A DNA stretch of 32,210 nucleotides from an uncultured Patescibacteria group bacterium. GTDB lineage: Bacteria > Patescibacteriota > Patescibacteriia > UBA2591 > CALHIP01. The DNA lies in the NCBI GenBank assembly GCA_938030745.1, contig CALHIP010000002.1, positions 1 through 32,210 on the forward strand. Direction: 5' to 3'. The translations under genes were made by a program, and so were the position numbers. The first letter of the stretch is position 1. Each line of letters begins with the position of its first letter. The notes below the pieces were generated by a model, which saw only the letters and a list, made by a program, of their open reading frames with translations, was not told the DNA's origin and searched no databases. This document shows positions 20,967 to 29,636 of this stretch, piece after piece.

Positions 20967-21752
20967 ATGGTAGATACTCATTGCCATCTTAATTTTAATG
21001 TCTTTAAAAATGATTACCGCGAAGTGGTTTCGCGTTCTTTTGAAAATGGTATAAAATTTTTAATCATTGCCAGTTCAAATTATAAGACGAGTCTTAAAGC
21101 AATCGAAATTGCTAAAGAATTCCCCAATTGCTATGCTAGTTTAGGTCTTCATCCTATTCATGTTACTGATGAAAAATTTGAAATTGAAAAATATTATTCT
21201 CTTATTCTTGAAAATACCAAAATAATTAAAGCTGTTGGCGAAACTGGGTTTGATTATTTTCATCAACCAGTTGATAAAGAAAAACAAAAGGAAGTTTTTT
21301 TAAAACATCTCCAATTAGCTGAAAAATTTAATTTACCAGTTATTTTTCATTGTCGAGGCACTCAAGAAAAGCCATTTGAGGCATATAAAGATTTGCTATC
21401 AGTTATTACTTCTTTATCATCTTTTCCAGCGGGTGTTATTCATTGCTTTTCAGGCAACTGGAAAATTGCTCAAGAATTTTTAAAAATTGGTTTTTATATT
21501 GGATTTACAGGAATAATCACATTTAATAATTGCAATAATTATTTATTAGAAGTAGTAAAAAAAACACCATTAAACAAAATTTTAATAGAAACAGATGCTC
21601 CATATCTAGCACCAGAACCATATCGTGGCCAACGTTGCGAACCACACTATGTAAGATTTACAGCGGAAAAAATTGCTCAGATAAAAAAAATAAATCTTGA
21701 TGAAGTGATTTCTCAAACTACTAAAAATGCAGAAGTTTTATTTAAGATTTAA
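20967..21752 (+). CDS. tatD: TatD family metal-dependent hydrolase
   Basis: TatD proteins are metal-dependent DNases of the amidohydrolase fold, linked to DNA repair and turnover. The 261 residues carry the family signatures: MVDTHCHLNF at the start (first metal site), AVGETGFDYF (glutamate ligand), VIFHCRG, GVIHCFSGNW and ILIETDAPYLAPEPYRGQRCEPHYV near the end. Length and motifs are standard. It lies alone between the palindromic element and a terminator. The name follows family usage; true TatD and the related YcfH/YjjV proteins are hard to tell apart. Confidence 0.92.
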   Translation: MVDTHCHLNFNVFKNDYREVVSRSFENGIKFLIIASSNYKTSLKAIEIAKEFPNCYASLGLHPIHVTDEKFEIEKYYSLILENTKIIKAVGETGFDYFHQPVDKEKQKEVFLKHLQLAEKFNLPVIFHCRGTQEKPFEAYKDLLSVITSLSSFPAGVIHCFSGNWKIAQEFLKIGFYIGFTGIITFNNCNNYLLEVVKKTPLNKILIETDAPYLAPEPYRGQRCEPHYVRFTAEKIAQIKKINLDEVISQTTKNAEVLFKI

Positions 21753-21769
21753 AATATTAATAAAATTAT

Positions 21770-21797
21770 AATGGCTTAAATTAAGCCATTTTATATT
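21770..21797 (+). terminator. Terminator after tatD
   Basis: AATGGCTTA (21770-21778), a three-base loop and TAAGCCATT (21782-21790), then TTATATTTTA. A 9-bp hairpin with a T-rich tail, suitable as an intrinsic terminator. Confidence 0.75.
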
Positions 21798-21812
21798 TTA
21801 TAAACGAAAGAT

Positions 21813-21841
21813 TTGTCAAGCTCAATTTTTTTGGATATAAT
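21813..21841 (+). promoter_or_regulatory. Promoter of the UvrD-nuclease gene
   Basis: TTGTCA (21813-21818), 17-base spacer, TATAAT (21836-21841). Start expected near 21848, about 4 nt before the ATG at 21852, so the mRNA is nearly leaderless. Confidence 0.75.
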
Positions 21842-21851
21842 TTAAAATAAT

Positions 21852-24776
21852 ATGGATCATAAAGAAATTCTTAAAGATTTAAATTCTGAGCAAAAAGAAG
21901 CAGTTACTCATGATCAAGGTCCTCTTTTAATTATTGCTGGTGCTGGAACAGGTAAAACAACGGTTATTACTCGTCGTTTAGCTTGGTTAATCTTTTCTCA
22001 AAAAGCAAAGGCAGAAGAAATTTTAGCTTTAACTTTTACAGATAAAGCTGCCGAAGAAATGGAAGAAAGAGTTGATCGCTTATTACCATATGGCTATGTT
22101 GATTTATGGGTTTCTACTTTTCATTCTTTTGGCGAAAGAATTCTAAAAGATAATGCTTTAGAAATTGGTCTTGATCCAAATTTTAAACTATTAACACCAG
22201 TTGATGCTTGGCAATTAATAAGACAGAATCTTTCTCGTTTTAAACTCAATTATTATCGACCACTTGGCTCACCAACTCGTTTTATTCAAGCCTTAGTTCA
22301 ACATTTTTCCCGTTTAAAAGATGAAAATGTCAGACCAGAAGAATATCTTAAATTAGCCGAAAAAAAATTAAAAGAAGCAAAAAATAAAGAAGAAAAAGAA
22401 GAAGCAAAAAAGATGCTAGAAGTTGCAAATGCTTATCAAGTTTATGAAGAAATTAAAACAGAAAAAAGTCGACTTGATTTCGGTGATTTAATTGTTAAAA
22501 CTTTAGAAATTTTTCAAAAAAGGCCAAGTATTTTAGAAAAATATCGTCGACAATTTAAATATATTTTAGTTGATGAATTTCAAGATACAAATTGGGCCCA
22601 ATATGAATTATTAAAGTTATTAGCTAGTCCAAAAAATAATCTAACAGTAACTGGTGATGATGATCAATCACTTTATCGTTGGCGCGGAGCTGCTTATACC
22701 AACTTAATTCAATTTACTAAAGATTATCCAGAAGCAAAAATTGTTATTTTAAAAGAGAATTATCGTAATAAGCAAAATATCTTAGATTTAGCCTATCAGT
22801 TTATTCAACTTAATAATCCCGATCGTTTAGAAGCACAACTAATTGAAAAAAAACAGACAAAAATACTATTAATTAAAAAATTAAAAACTGTCCGAGATGG
22901 TTTGGGTGTGATTGCTCATCTTCATTGTAAAACTCAAGAAGAAGAGGCAGATGAAGTAGTCAAGAAAATTATTGAGCTTAAGAAAGAAAATCCTCAACTT
23001 CTTTGGTCTGATTTTGCAATTTTAGTCAGAGCAAATGCTTATGCAGATTTGTTTGTTCAAAAACTTTCCCAATTAGAGATTCCTTATCAATTTATTGCTT
23101 CACGAGGCCTTTATCGAAAACCAGAAATTATGGATTTAATTTCTTTCTTGAAACTTTTAGATAACTATCATGAGTCAACTGCTTTATATCGAGTTATTTC
23201 ATTACCAATATTTAAGTTTGATTCTTTAGACCTAATGAATTTGATGCATTATTCCCGTCGGAAAAATCTTTCTTTATTTGAGACTTTAGAAAGATCAGAT
23301 ATTTTATCTATTAAGCCGGAGACGAGAAAAGAAATTGCTAAAATTTTGGAGATAATCAAAAAGTTTACTGAATTAGCTAAAAGAAAAACTGTCGGTCAGG
23401 TTCTTTATCAATTTGTTGAAGAATCAGGTCTATTAAAAATATGGTCGAAAGAAGAGACAATTGAAGATTTTGAAAGAATTGCCCATCTTTCTCAATTTTT
23501 TAAAAAAATCGAAGAATTTGAAAGAACCAGTGAAGATCGGTCAGTAAGGGCTTTTATTGATCAAATAAATTTAGAAATAGAGGCTGGCGAGGAAGGAGCA
23601 ATTCAAAGTTTAATTGAAGAAGGACCTGAATCAGTTAAAGTAATGACTGTCCATCAAGCAAAAGGTTTAGAATTCCCATATGTCTTTATTGTTAATTTAG
23701 TTGATAAGAGATTTCCTTCAATTGAAAGAAGAGAGCCGATTGAGGTACCAATTGAATTAATTAAAGAAATTATTCCTGAAGGTGATTATCATTTACAAGA
23801 AGAAAGGAGAATCCTTTATGTTGCAATGACAAGAGCACGTGACGGTTTATTTTTTACCTCAGCTGAAGATTATGGTGGAGCAAGAAAAAAGAAACCTTCA
23901 AGATTTTTACAAGAATTAGGTTTAATCAAAGATTCAAAAATGATTTCTTATGAGCAACAAAAGTTAAAATTAACTTTACCAACCATTGATAAAAATTTAG
24001 TTCAAGAGATAAAAAATATTGAAGTCTTACCTCAAAAATTTTCCTATACTCAATTTCGTGTTTTTGAAATTTGTCCAAAGCAATATAAATATGCCCATAT
24101 TCTTAAAATACCAGGCCGACCAAAATTTACTTTTAGTTTTGGTCATTCTATTCATAATACTTTAAGAGATTTCTATCTCCTTTATCAAAAAACAAAAAAA
24201 CTACCAACCCTTGATGAACTTTTAGCTATTTATGAAAAAAATTGGCTTGACGAGTGGTATGAATCAAAAGAACAAGAAGAGGAAAGAAAAGAAAAGGGTC
24301 GACAATCTTTGATTGAATTTTATAAAAAAAATCAAGGAAAATTTAAAATACCAAAATTTATTGAGAAAGGATTTAATGTTAAAATAGGAAATTATACTAT
24401 TAAAGGGATAATTGATCGAATTGATGTCTTAGAGAGTTGCCAATTAAATGGTAAATCTTTTGATAAAGTTGAGATTATTGATTATAAAACTGGTGAAATA
24501 CCAAAGGAGATAAAAAATGAATTAGATCAACTTTTAATTTATGCTATAGCTGTCCGTGAGATTTTTCATGATATTCCAGTCAAATTAACCTACTATTATG
24601 TTGAAGATAATTATCCAGTAACTATTGATAAATTTGAGGATGAATTAGCCAATTTTAAAGAAAGGATTATTAATCTGATTGAAAAAATTATAAAAAGTGA
24701 TTTTTCTGCTACCCCAAATCCTTGGAAATGTCATAATTGTGATTTTCGAGAGATTTGTGAAGATAGACAACTTTAA
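21852..24776 (+). CDS. UvrD/PcrA helicase fused to PD-(D/E)XK nuclease
   Basis: A 974-residue superfamily 1A DNA helicase with a C-terminal nuclease. Helicase motifs in order: Q motif LNSEQKEAVTH, Walker A IIAGAGTGKTTVITRR, Ia LALTFTDKAAEEM, II LVDEFQDTNWAQYELL, III VTGDDDQSLYRWRGA, IV VILKENYRN, V KVMTVHQAKGLEFPYVFIVN and VI EERRILYVAMTRARDGLF. From about residue 728 a Cas4/AddB-like nuclease begins (YTQFRVFEICPKQYKYAHILKIP), with GIIDRIDVLE, VEIIDYKTG and QLLIYAIAV. Four cysteines (one in FEICPKQ and WKCHNCDFREICED at the end) suit an iron-sulphur cluster as in AddB. It likely processes broken DNA ends as a single-chain alternative to AddAB. The domain order is seen directly; the role is inferred. 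Confidence 0.92.
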   Translation: MDHKEILKDLNSEQKEAVTHDQGPLLIIAGAGTGKTTVITRRLAWLIFSQKAKAEEILALTFTDKAAEEMEERVDRLLPYGYVDLWVSTFHSFGERILKDNALEIGLDPNFKLLTPVDAWQLIRQNLSRFKLNYYRPLGSPTRFIQALVQHFSRLKDENVRPEEYLKLAEKKLKEAKNKEEKEEAKKMLEVANAYQVYEEIKTEKSRLDFGDLIVKTLEIFQKRPSILEKYRRQFKYILVDEFQDTNWAQYELLKLLASPKNNLTVTGDDDQSLYRWRGAAYTNLIQFTKDYPEAKIVILKENYRNKQNILDLAYQFIQLNNPDRLEAQLIEKKQTKILLIKKLKTVRDGLGVIAHLHCKTQEEEADEVVKKIIELKKENPQLLWSDFAILVRANAYADLFVQKLSQLEIPYQFIASRGLYRKPEIMDLISFLKLLDNYHESTALYRVISLPIFKFDSLDLMNLMHYSRRKNLSLFETLERSDILSIKPETRKEIAKILEIIKKFTELAKRKTVGQVLYQFVEESGLLKIWSKEETIEDFERIAHLSQFFKKIEEFERTSEDRSVRAFIDQINLEIEAGEEGAIQSLIEEGPESVKVMTVHQAKGLEFPYVFIVNLVDKRFPSIERREPIEVPIELIKEIIPEGDYHLQEERRILYVAMTRARDGLFFTSAEDYGGARKKKPSRFLQELGLIKDSKMISYEQQKLKLTLPTIDKNLVQEIKNIEVLPQKFSYTQFRVFEICPKQYKYAHILKIPGRPKFTFSFGHSIHNTLRDFYLLYQKTKKLPTLDELLAIYEKNWLDEWYESKEQEEERKEKGRQSLIEFYKKNQGKFKIPKFIEKGFNVKIGNYTIKGIIDRIDVLESCQLNGKSFDKVEIIDYKTGEIPKEIKNELDQLLIYAIAVREIFHDIPVKLTYYYVEDNYPVTIDKFEDELANFKERIINLIEKIIKSDFSATPNPWKCHNCDFREICEDRQL

Positions 24777-24792
24777 TAGAAAATTATATAAT
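24764..24792 (+). promoter_or_regulatory. Promoter before the small membrane protein and pheST
   Basis: TAGACA (24764-24769), 17-base spacer, TATAAT (24787-24792). Start near 24799, about 5 nt before the ATG at 24804. The -35 lies in the end of the UvrD-nuclease gene. Confidence 0.65.
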
Positions 24793-24803
24793 CTTATCCT
24801 GAT

Positions 24804-25196
24804 ATGACTGTTAAAAAATCACTTTCTCTCATTTTAATTTCAACTATTTTTTTCTGGTTAATTCTTGCTTTCTTTATTTTTGTAGTTGACCCTCAAGAGG
24901 CTGGTATTTTTGGTTTAATTATTTTTTTCTTCTCTTTGTTCTTTTCTCTTTTGGGTATCTTGACTCTTCTTTTTATTATCTTAAAATTTAGAACTCTTAA
25001 GAATTCAGATGAAATCTTTGAAAAATTTTCAACAGGCTTTCGTCAAGCAACTCTTTTTTCATTTTTTTTAATTTCTTTGATTCTTTTAAGATTTTTTAAA
25101 TTTTTAGAATGGCAGACCTTAGTTGCTTCATTTTTATTTTTTTTCCTTTTAGAATTAATTTTTTCTGCTCATAAATTAAGAAAAAGTTTAAGATAA
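24804..25196 (+). CDS. Small membrane protein upstream of pheS
   Basis: A 130-residue membrane protein, not recognised as a named family. Four hydrophobic segments are visible, near residues 8-28 (LILISTIFFWLILAFFIFVVD), 35-60, 82-98 and 105-122, with an acidic turn DPQEAG after the first. Similar small membrane proteins occur just upstream of pheS in related genomes, as far as I recall, but I cannot check that here. It probably shares a transcript with pheS, which starts 3 nt after its stop. The function is not known. Confidence 0.65.
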   Translation: MTVKKSLSLILISTIFFWLILAFFIFVVDPQEAGIFGLIIFFFSLFFSLLGILTLLFIILKFRTLKNSDEIFEKFSTGFRQATLFSFFLISLILLRFFKFLEWQTLVASFLFFFLLELIFSAHKLRKSLR

Positions 25197-25199
25197 GAT

Positions 25200-26231
25200 A
25201 TGGAAGAAGAAATAAAAAAAATAAAAGAAAAAGCAATTGAAGAAATTTCTCAAATTTCCGATTTATTATCATTAGAAAATTTAAAAAGAAAATATTTAGG
25301 TCGAAAAGGACTCCTTCGAGAAATTTTACAAAAAATTACTCAGTTACCAGAAAAAGAAAGACCAAAAATTGGAAAGTTGATCAATCAGATAAAAACTGAT
25401 TTAGAAAAAATTATTGAAGAAAAAAAGACTTCTATTTATAGTTTAGAATCGAAAGTTGAAAAAATTTTTGATTTCACCCTTCCTCCTCAAAAAATTTTTT
25501 TCGGTCATTTACATCCAATAACTCAAGTTAAAAATGAAGTAACAGAAATTTTTCAATCAATGGGATTTGAAGTCTTAGAAGGACCGGAAGTTGAAACAGA
25601 CTGGTATAATTTTGAAGCATTAAATATGCCAATCGAACATCCAGCCAGGGATGTTTGGGATACTTTCTATATAAATCAAAAATCCAAAATCAAAAATTCA
25701 AAATTATTATTAAGGACACATACTTCTAATATGCAGGTGAGGGTAATGGAAAAAAGAAAGCCACCTTTAAGAATTTGCGTTATCGGCAAATGTTTTCGCC
25801 ATGAAGCTACTGATCAAACCCATGAACATACTCTTTATCAAATTGAAGGATTTGCCGTTGATGAAAAAATAAGTTTAGCCAATTTAATTTATACAATCAA
25901 AAATTTTCTTAATGCTTTGTATAAAAAAGAGATTAAAATAAGAATTCGACCAGGCTATTTCCCTTTTGTTGAGCCAGGTATTGAAATTGATATGAGATGC
26001 GAAAACTGTCAAGGAAGAGGTTGTTCAGTTTGTAAAAATTCTGGTTGGATTGAAATCTTGGGTGCTGGAATGATTCATCCAAAAGTTTTCGAATCAGCTG
26101 GCTATCCTAAAGGGAAATATACTGGTTTTGCCTTTGGTGTTGGTTTAGATCGTTTAGTGATGATGCTTTATAAAATTGATGATATTCGATGGCTTCATAG
26201 TGGAGATCTTCGTTTTATTCATCAATTCTAA
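25200..26231 (+). CDS. pheS: Phenylalanyl-tRNA synthetase alpha subunit
   Basis: PheS carries the catalytic site of the alpha2-beta2 enzyme that charges tRNA-Phe. The 343-residue length is standard. An N-terminal coiled coil (about 1-90) binds tRNA. The class II core follows with HPITQVKNEVTEIFQSMGFEVLEGPEVE, DWYNFEALNMPIEHPARDVWDTFY, LLRTHTSNMQVRVM, motif 2 CFRHEATDQTHEHTLYQIEGFAVD and motif 3 GFAFGVGLDRLVMM. A cysteine group (CENCQGRGCSVCKNSGW) may bind zinc. Between DTFY and LLRT there is a segment NQKSKIKNSK encoded by the TCAAAA-type repeat (25671-25708). pheT begins 4 nt after the stop. Confidence 0.97.
   Translation: MEEEIKKIKEKAIEEISQISDLLSLENLKRKYLGRKGLLREILQKITQLPEKERPKIGKLINQIKTDLEKIIEEKKTSIYSLESKVEKIFDFTLPPQKIFFGHLHPITQVKNEVTEIFQSMGFEVLEGPEVETDWYNFEALNMPIEHPARDVWDTFYINQKSKIKNSKLLLRTHTSNMQVRVMEKRKPPLRICVIGKCFRHEATDQTHEHTLYQIEGFAVDEKISLANLIYTIKNFLNALYKKEIKIRIRPGYFPFVEPGIEIDMRCENCQGRGCSVCKNSGWIEILGAGMIHPKVFESAGYPKGKYTGFAFGVGLDRLVMMLYKIDDIRWLHSGDLRFIHQF
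25671..25708. repeat. In-frame TCAAAA-type repeat inside pheS
   Basis: Tandem units AATCAAAAATCCAAAATC and AAAAATTCAAAATT, coding NQKSKIKNSK in a variable surface loop before LLRTHTS. Matches the spacer repeat at 7075-7134 and the pheT copies. Confidence 0.7.
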
Positions 26232-26235
26232 TATT

Positions 26236-28641
26236 ATGAAGTTGAGTTATCAATGGTTAAAAGAAATTTTAGGGAAAATAAAAATATCACCAGAAAAACT
26301 GGCTAATCTTTTAAATTTAAAAGTTGCCGCAGTTGAGAAAGTAAAAAAATTAGCTCATGGATTAGATAAAGTTGTTGTTGCTGAAATTTTAGAAATAAAA
26401 AAACATCCTCAAGCAGACAAATTACAATTAGTGACATTAAGATTCAAAATTCAAAATTCAAAATTTAAGATTCTTCAAGTAGTCTGTGGTGCTTTTAATA
26501 TTAAAGTTGGCGATAAAGTACCTTTGGCTTTAAAAGGAGCGATCTTGCCTAATGGTGTAGAAATTAAAGAATCAATTATTCGTGGTATTAAATCAGAAGG
26601 TATGCTTTGTGCTGAAGATGAATTAGGAGTAGGTGAGGATCATACAGGGATTTTGATTTTAGATAAATCAGCAAAAATTGGTGAGAAAGTTTCAAAAGTT
26701 TTAGGTCTGGATGATACGATTATTGAAATTGAAAATAGTGCGTTAACTCATCGACCAGATCTTTTTAGTCATTATGGATTTGCTAGAGAAATTGCTGCCA
26801 TAACAAATTCAAAATTTAAAATTCAAAAGTCAAAAGTCAAAGTTAAAACCAAAAAGTTATTTAATCTAAAGATTAAAATTGAGGATCCAAAGGATTGTTT
26901 ACGGTATATGGCTGTCGTGATAGATAATGTAAAAATTGCGCCTTCACCAATCTGGCTTCAGAATCGATTAAGAAATTTAGGGATTCGACCAATTAACAAC
27001 ATTGTTGATATTACCAATTATGTCATGCTTGAAATAAATCAACCACTCCATGCTTTCGACTACGAAAAACTTTCAAGTATACAGAATCAAAATTCAAAAC
27101 AGATTGTTATTAGAAGAGCTAGAAAAGAAGAAAAACTGTTATGTTTAGATGGTGTTGAAAGAAAATTAGATAATAATGTTTTGGTGATTGCTGATAGTAA
27201 AAAGCCAATTGCTTTAGCTGGAATTATGGGTGGAGAGGAATCTGGAATTACTGAAAAAACAAAAACCATTGTTATTGAATCAGCCAATTTCAATCCAGTT
27301 GTTATCAGAAAAGGGATGAGAAAACTTGGTTTGCGGACTGAAGCAAGTTTAAGATTTGAAAAAGGATTACCATTAGTTTTTGCTAAAGATGGAATCTTAA
27401 GGGCAATTGAACTAATTGAAAAAATTGCTAATGGTAAAGTTGTTTCAAAAATTTATGATATTAAAGATAAAAAAACAGAAAAATTATTAAAAACACCAAA
27501 AAAAATAAATTTAGAAGTCGAAAAAGTTTCTAATTTAATTGGTGAAAAAATTTCTGAAAAGCAGATTGTTAAATATCTTAATAATCTTGGCTTTACAGTA
27601 AAAAAAATAGGTAAGATGCTAAAAGTAATTGTACCAATGTTTCGTAACGATGTTGAATTTGAAGAAGATGTCATTGAAGAAATTGCCAGGCTTTATGGTT
27701 ATCAAAAAATTAATCCTAAACCAATTGATGGAAAATTAAACTTTCTTCCTTATGATCCGCTTTTGAAATTAGAAAAAAATTTAAAAAATATTTTAATTGG
27801 CCTTGGTTTTGACGAAGTTTACAATTATTCTTTTTATGGAGAAAAAATAATCAATCTTTTAAAACTAAAAAGAGAACATCTTGAATTGACTAATCCATTG
27901 AATCCAGATCAAAGATATTTAAGAATTAGTCTTTTACCAAAAATTTTAGAAAATGCTGAAAAAAATGTTTCCTTTTATGATCGATTTAGAATTTTTGAGA
28001 TTGGAAAAGTATATTTTTTATCTGACAATAAAATAGAACAACCAAAATATTTAGCTGGTCTAATTTTGGAAAAAAATGAAAAAATATTTTATTTAGCTAA
28101 AGGAGTAATAGAAATAATTCTAAAAAAAATTGGAATAAATATAATTTCCTATCAAAAAAATTCTGATCAAAATTATCAATATCTTGATAATCCTACTACA
28201 ATAATGATAAACAACGAAAAAATCGGTGTTTTCGGCTTAATTAAAAAACATATAAAAGATAATTTGAAGATAACTGATGATCTTGCTGTTTTTGAAATCG
28301 ATCTTGAAAAATTGAGTAAGCTAAAAATAGAAGTTAAGACTTTTGAAAAAATCTCTTCTTATCCACCAATCCTTCGTGATCTTGCCTTTATTGTTTCAAA
28401 AAATATTATTTTTGAAGAATTATATCAGATAATTAAAAATTTCCATCCCTTAATTTATTCAGTTGAGCCATTTGATGTCTTTGAATCAGAAAAATTAGGA
28501 AAAGATGTGAGAAATATTGCTTTTCATTTAATCTTTCAATCTCCTGAAAGGACTTTAAAATCGGAAGAGGTTGAAAAAATCATTTCAGATTTAGTCAAAA
28601 CTTTAGAACAAAAATTTGGAGCAAAGTTAAGAACATTTTAA
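26236..28641 (+). CDS. pheT: Phenylalanyl-tRNA synthetase beta subunit
   Basis: PheT provides tRNA binding and editing for phenylalanyl-tRNA synthetase. Its 801 residues follow the standard domain order. It has an N-terminal MKLSYQWLKEILGKI, an EMAP-type tRNA-binding domain with KHPQADKLQLVT and VVCGAFNIKVGDKVPLALKGAILPNG, and the B3/B4 editing core with NIVDITNYVMLEINQPLHAFDYEK and GIMGGEESGI. These are followed by the B5 domain, a catalytic-like core with EEIARLYGYQKI and LTNPLNPDQRYLRISLLP, and the FDX-ACB anticodon-binding domain at the end (SSYPPILRDLAFIV to LEQKFGAKLRTF). The ATG at 26236 is chosen; one at 26176 lies inside pheS. Three short repeat-derived insertions are present (26441-26470, 26804-26850, 27084-27099), all in frame and in loops. 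Confidence 0.97.
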   Translation: MKLSYQWLKEILGKIKISPEKLANLLNLKVAAVEKVKKLAHGLDKVVVAEILEIKKHPQADKLQLVTLRFKIQNSKFKILQVVCGAFNIKVGDKVPLALKGAILPNGVEIKESIIRGIKSEGMLCAEDELGVGEDHTGILILDKSAKIGEKVSKVLGLDDTIIEIENSALTHRPDLFSHYGFAREIAAITNSKFKIQKSKVKVKTKKLFNLKIKIEDPKDCLRYMAVVIDNVKIAPSPIWLQNRLRNLGIRPINNIVDITNYVMLEINQPLHAFDYEKLSSIQNQNSKQIVIRRARKEEKLLCLDGVERKLDNNVLVIADSKKPIALAGIMGGEESGITEKTKTIVIESANFNPVVIRKGMRKLGLRTEASLRFEKGLPLVFAKDGILRAIELIEKIANGKVVSKIYDIKDKKTEKLLKTPKKINLEVEKVSNLIGEKISEKQIVKYLNNLGFTVKKIGKMLKVIVPMFRNDVEFEEDVIEEIARLYGYQKINPKPIDGKLNFLPYDPLLKLEKNLKNILIGLGFDEVYNYSFYGEKIINLLKLKREHLELTNPLNPDQRYLRISLLPKILENAEKNVSFYDRFRIFEIGKVYFLSDNKIEQPKYLAGLILEKNEKIFYLAKGVIEIILKKIGINIISYQKNSDQNYQYLDNPTTIMINNEKIGVFGLIKKHIKDNLKITDDLAVFEIDLEKLSKLKIEVKTFEKISSYPPILRDLAFIVSKNIIFEELYQIIKNFHPLIYSVEPFDVFESEKLGKDVRNIAFHLIFQSPERTLKSEEVEKIISDLVKTLEQKFGAKLRTF
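26441..26470. repeat. In-frame TTCAAAA repeat, first copy in pheT
   Basis: Three tandem TTCAAAA units coding RFKIQNSKFKI in the loop before VVCGA of the tRNA-binding domain. Confidence 0.7.
26804..26850. repeat. In-frame TTCAAAA repeat, second copy in pheT
   Basis: Units TTCAAAATT, TTCAAAAG, TCAAAAG and TCAAAG in a row code TNSKFKIQKSKVKVKTKK between the tRNA-binding domain and the B3/B4 core. Confidence 0.65.
27084..27099. repeat. In-frame TTCAAAA repeat, third short copy in pheT
   Basis: GAATCAAAATTCAAAA codes part of SIQNQNSKQ in a loop after HAFDYEKL. Short, so less certain than the other copies. Confidence 0.5.
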
Positions 28642-28653
28642 TAATCAAAAAGC

Positions 28654-28705
28654 AGTCCTACACTTTTCGGACGGCCGCAGAAAATAGACTATATAAATTT
28701 GGACT
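28654..28705 (+). promoter_or_regulatory. CGGCCG-containing element before the PfkB kinase
   Basis: ACGGCCGC (28671-28678) sits between short arms AGTCC (28654-28658) and GGACT (28701-28705); GTCC/GGAC (28655-28658 with 28668-28671) is a second option. It shares TTTT-nnn-ACGGCCGC-nG and a downstream ACTATATAAATTT with the elements at 14441 and 20901, but the flanks differ. TATAAA (28692-28697) ends 8 nt before the ATG and could be a -10 box. Confidence 0.45.
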
Positions 28706-29632
28706 ATGATTTACGATATCATTACTATCGGTGGGGCTATTCGGGATTTTACTTTTTATGTTGAGAAAACGAAAAAAAAGATTTCGGGTACACTTTGTTT
28801 TCCTTTGGGAGCAAAGATTAACATTAAGAATGCTTACTTTACTCATGGTGGTGGAGCCTGTAATGTTGCTGTTGGTTTAGCAAATTTTGGTTTAAAAGTT
28901 GCTGTGATCACTAGAATTGGTCAAGATTATTCTGGCCAAGCGATTTTAGAAAAATTGAAAGAAAAGAAAGTTGATATACGTTTTGTTCAAATTGATAAAA
29001 AATTACATACCGGCATTTCTGCAATTATTCAACCAAAAGAAGGTGAAAGGACAATTTTTACCTATCGTGGGGCAAATGACGCTTTAGAAATTAAAAATTT
29101 GGAATCAAAAATTAAAACAAAATGGATTTATATAGCTTCATTGTCAGGCAATTGGGAAAGGATATTAAAAAAAATTTATGAAAGAAAAGATTTGCCAAAA
29201 ATTGCTTGGAATCCAGGAGTTTTACAAATTAAAGCAGGCAAAAATAAATTAGCAAAATTTTTAAAAAGGACAGAAGTTTTGATTTTAAATAGATCAGAGA
29301 GTGCTCTTTTGGTTAGAAAAAGTGAAAAAAATATAAAAGAATTATTAAAATCACTTTATCGACTTGGGCCAAAAATCGTTGTTGTTACCTGTGGTAAAAA
29401 TGGTGCTTATGTTATGAATAAAGATGGTATCTTATATCATCCAGCTAAGCAAGTTAAAAGAGTTGATACAACTGGTGCTGGCGATGCATTTTCTTCAGGA
29501 TTTTTAGGTGGTTTAATTTTGTTTAATAATATAAAAAAAGCACTTAAATTAGGAATCTTAAATAGCGCCTCTGTCCTTAAAAAAGTTGGCGCTCAAGAAG
29601 GTCTTTTAACAAAAAAAGACTTAAAAATATAA
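28706..29632 (+). CDS. PfkB-family carbohydrate/nucleoside kinase
   Basis: A 308-residue kinase of the ribokinase (PfkB) family. The N-terminal IITIGGAIRDFTFYVE and GGGACNVAVGLANFGLKVAVITRIGQDYSG form the sugar-binding lid region, and the second signature DTTGAGDAFSSGFLGGLI carries the catalytic aspartate and anion hole. NRSE in VLILNRSESALLV is also typical. Substrates in the family include ribose, fructose, adenosine and 2-keto-3-deoxygluconate; none can be chosen from the sequence. It begins 64 nt after pheT, behind the CGGCCG element, and is followed 4 nt later by the acetyl-CoA synthetase gene, so both may share control. Confidence 0.88.
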   Translation: MIYDIITIGGAIRDFTFYVEKTKKKISGTLCFPLGAKINIKNAYFTHGGGACNVAVGLANFGLKVAVITRIGQDYSGQAILEKLKEKKVDIRFVQIDKKLHTGISAIIQPKEGERTIFTYRGANDALEIKNLESKIKTKWIYIASLSGNWERILKKIYERKDLPKIAWNPGVLQIKAGKNKLAKFLKRTEVLILNRSESALLVRKSEKNIKELLKSLYRLGPKIVVVTCGKNGAYVMNKDGILYHPAKQVKRVDTTGAGDAFSSGFLGGLILFNNIKKALKLGILNSASVLKKVGAQEGLLTKKDLKI

Positions 29633-29636
29633 AACT

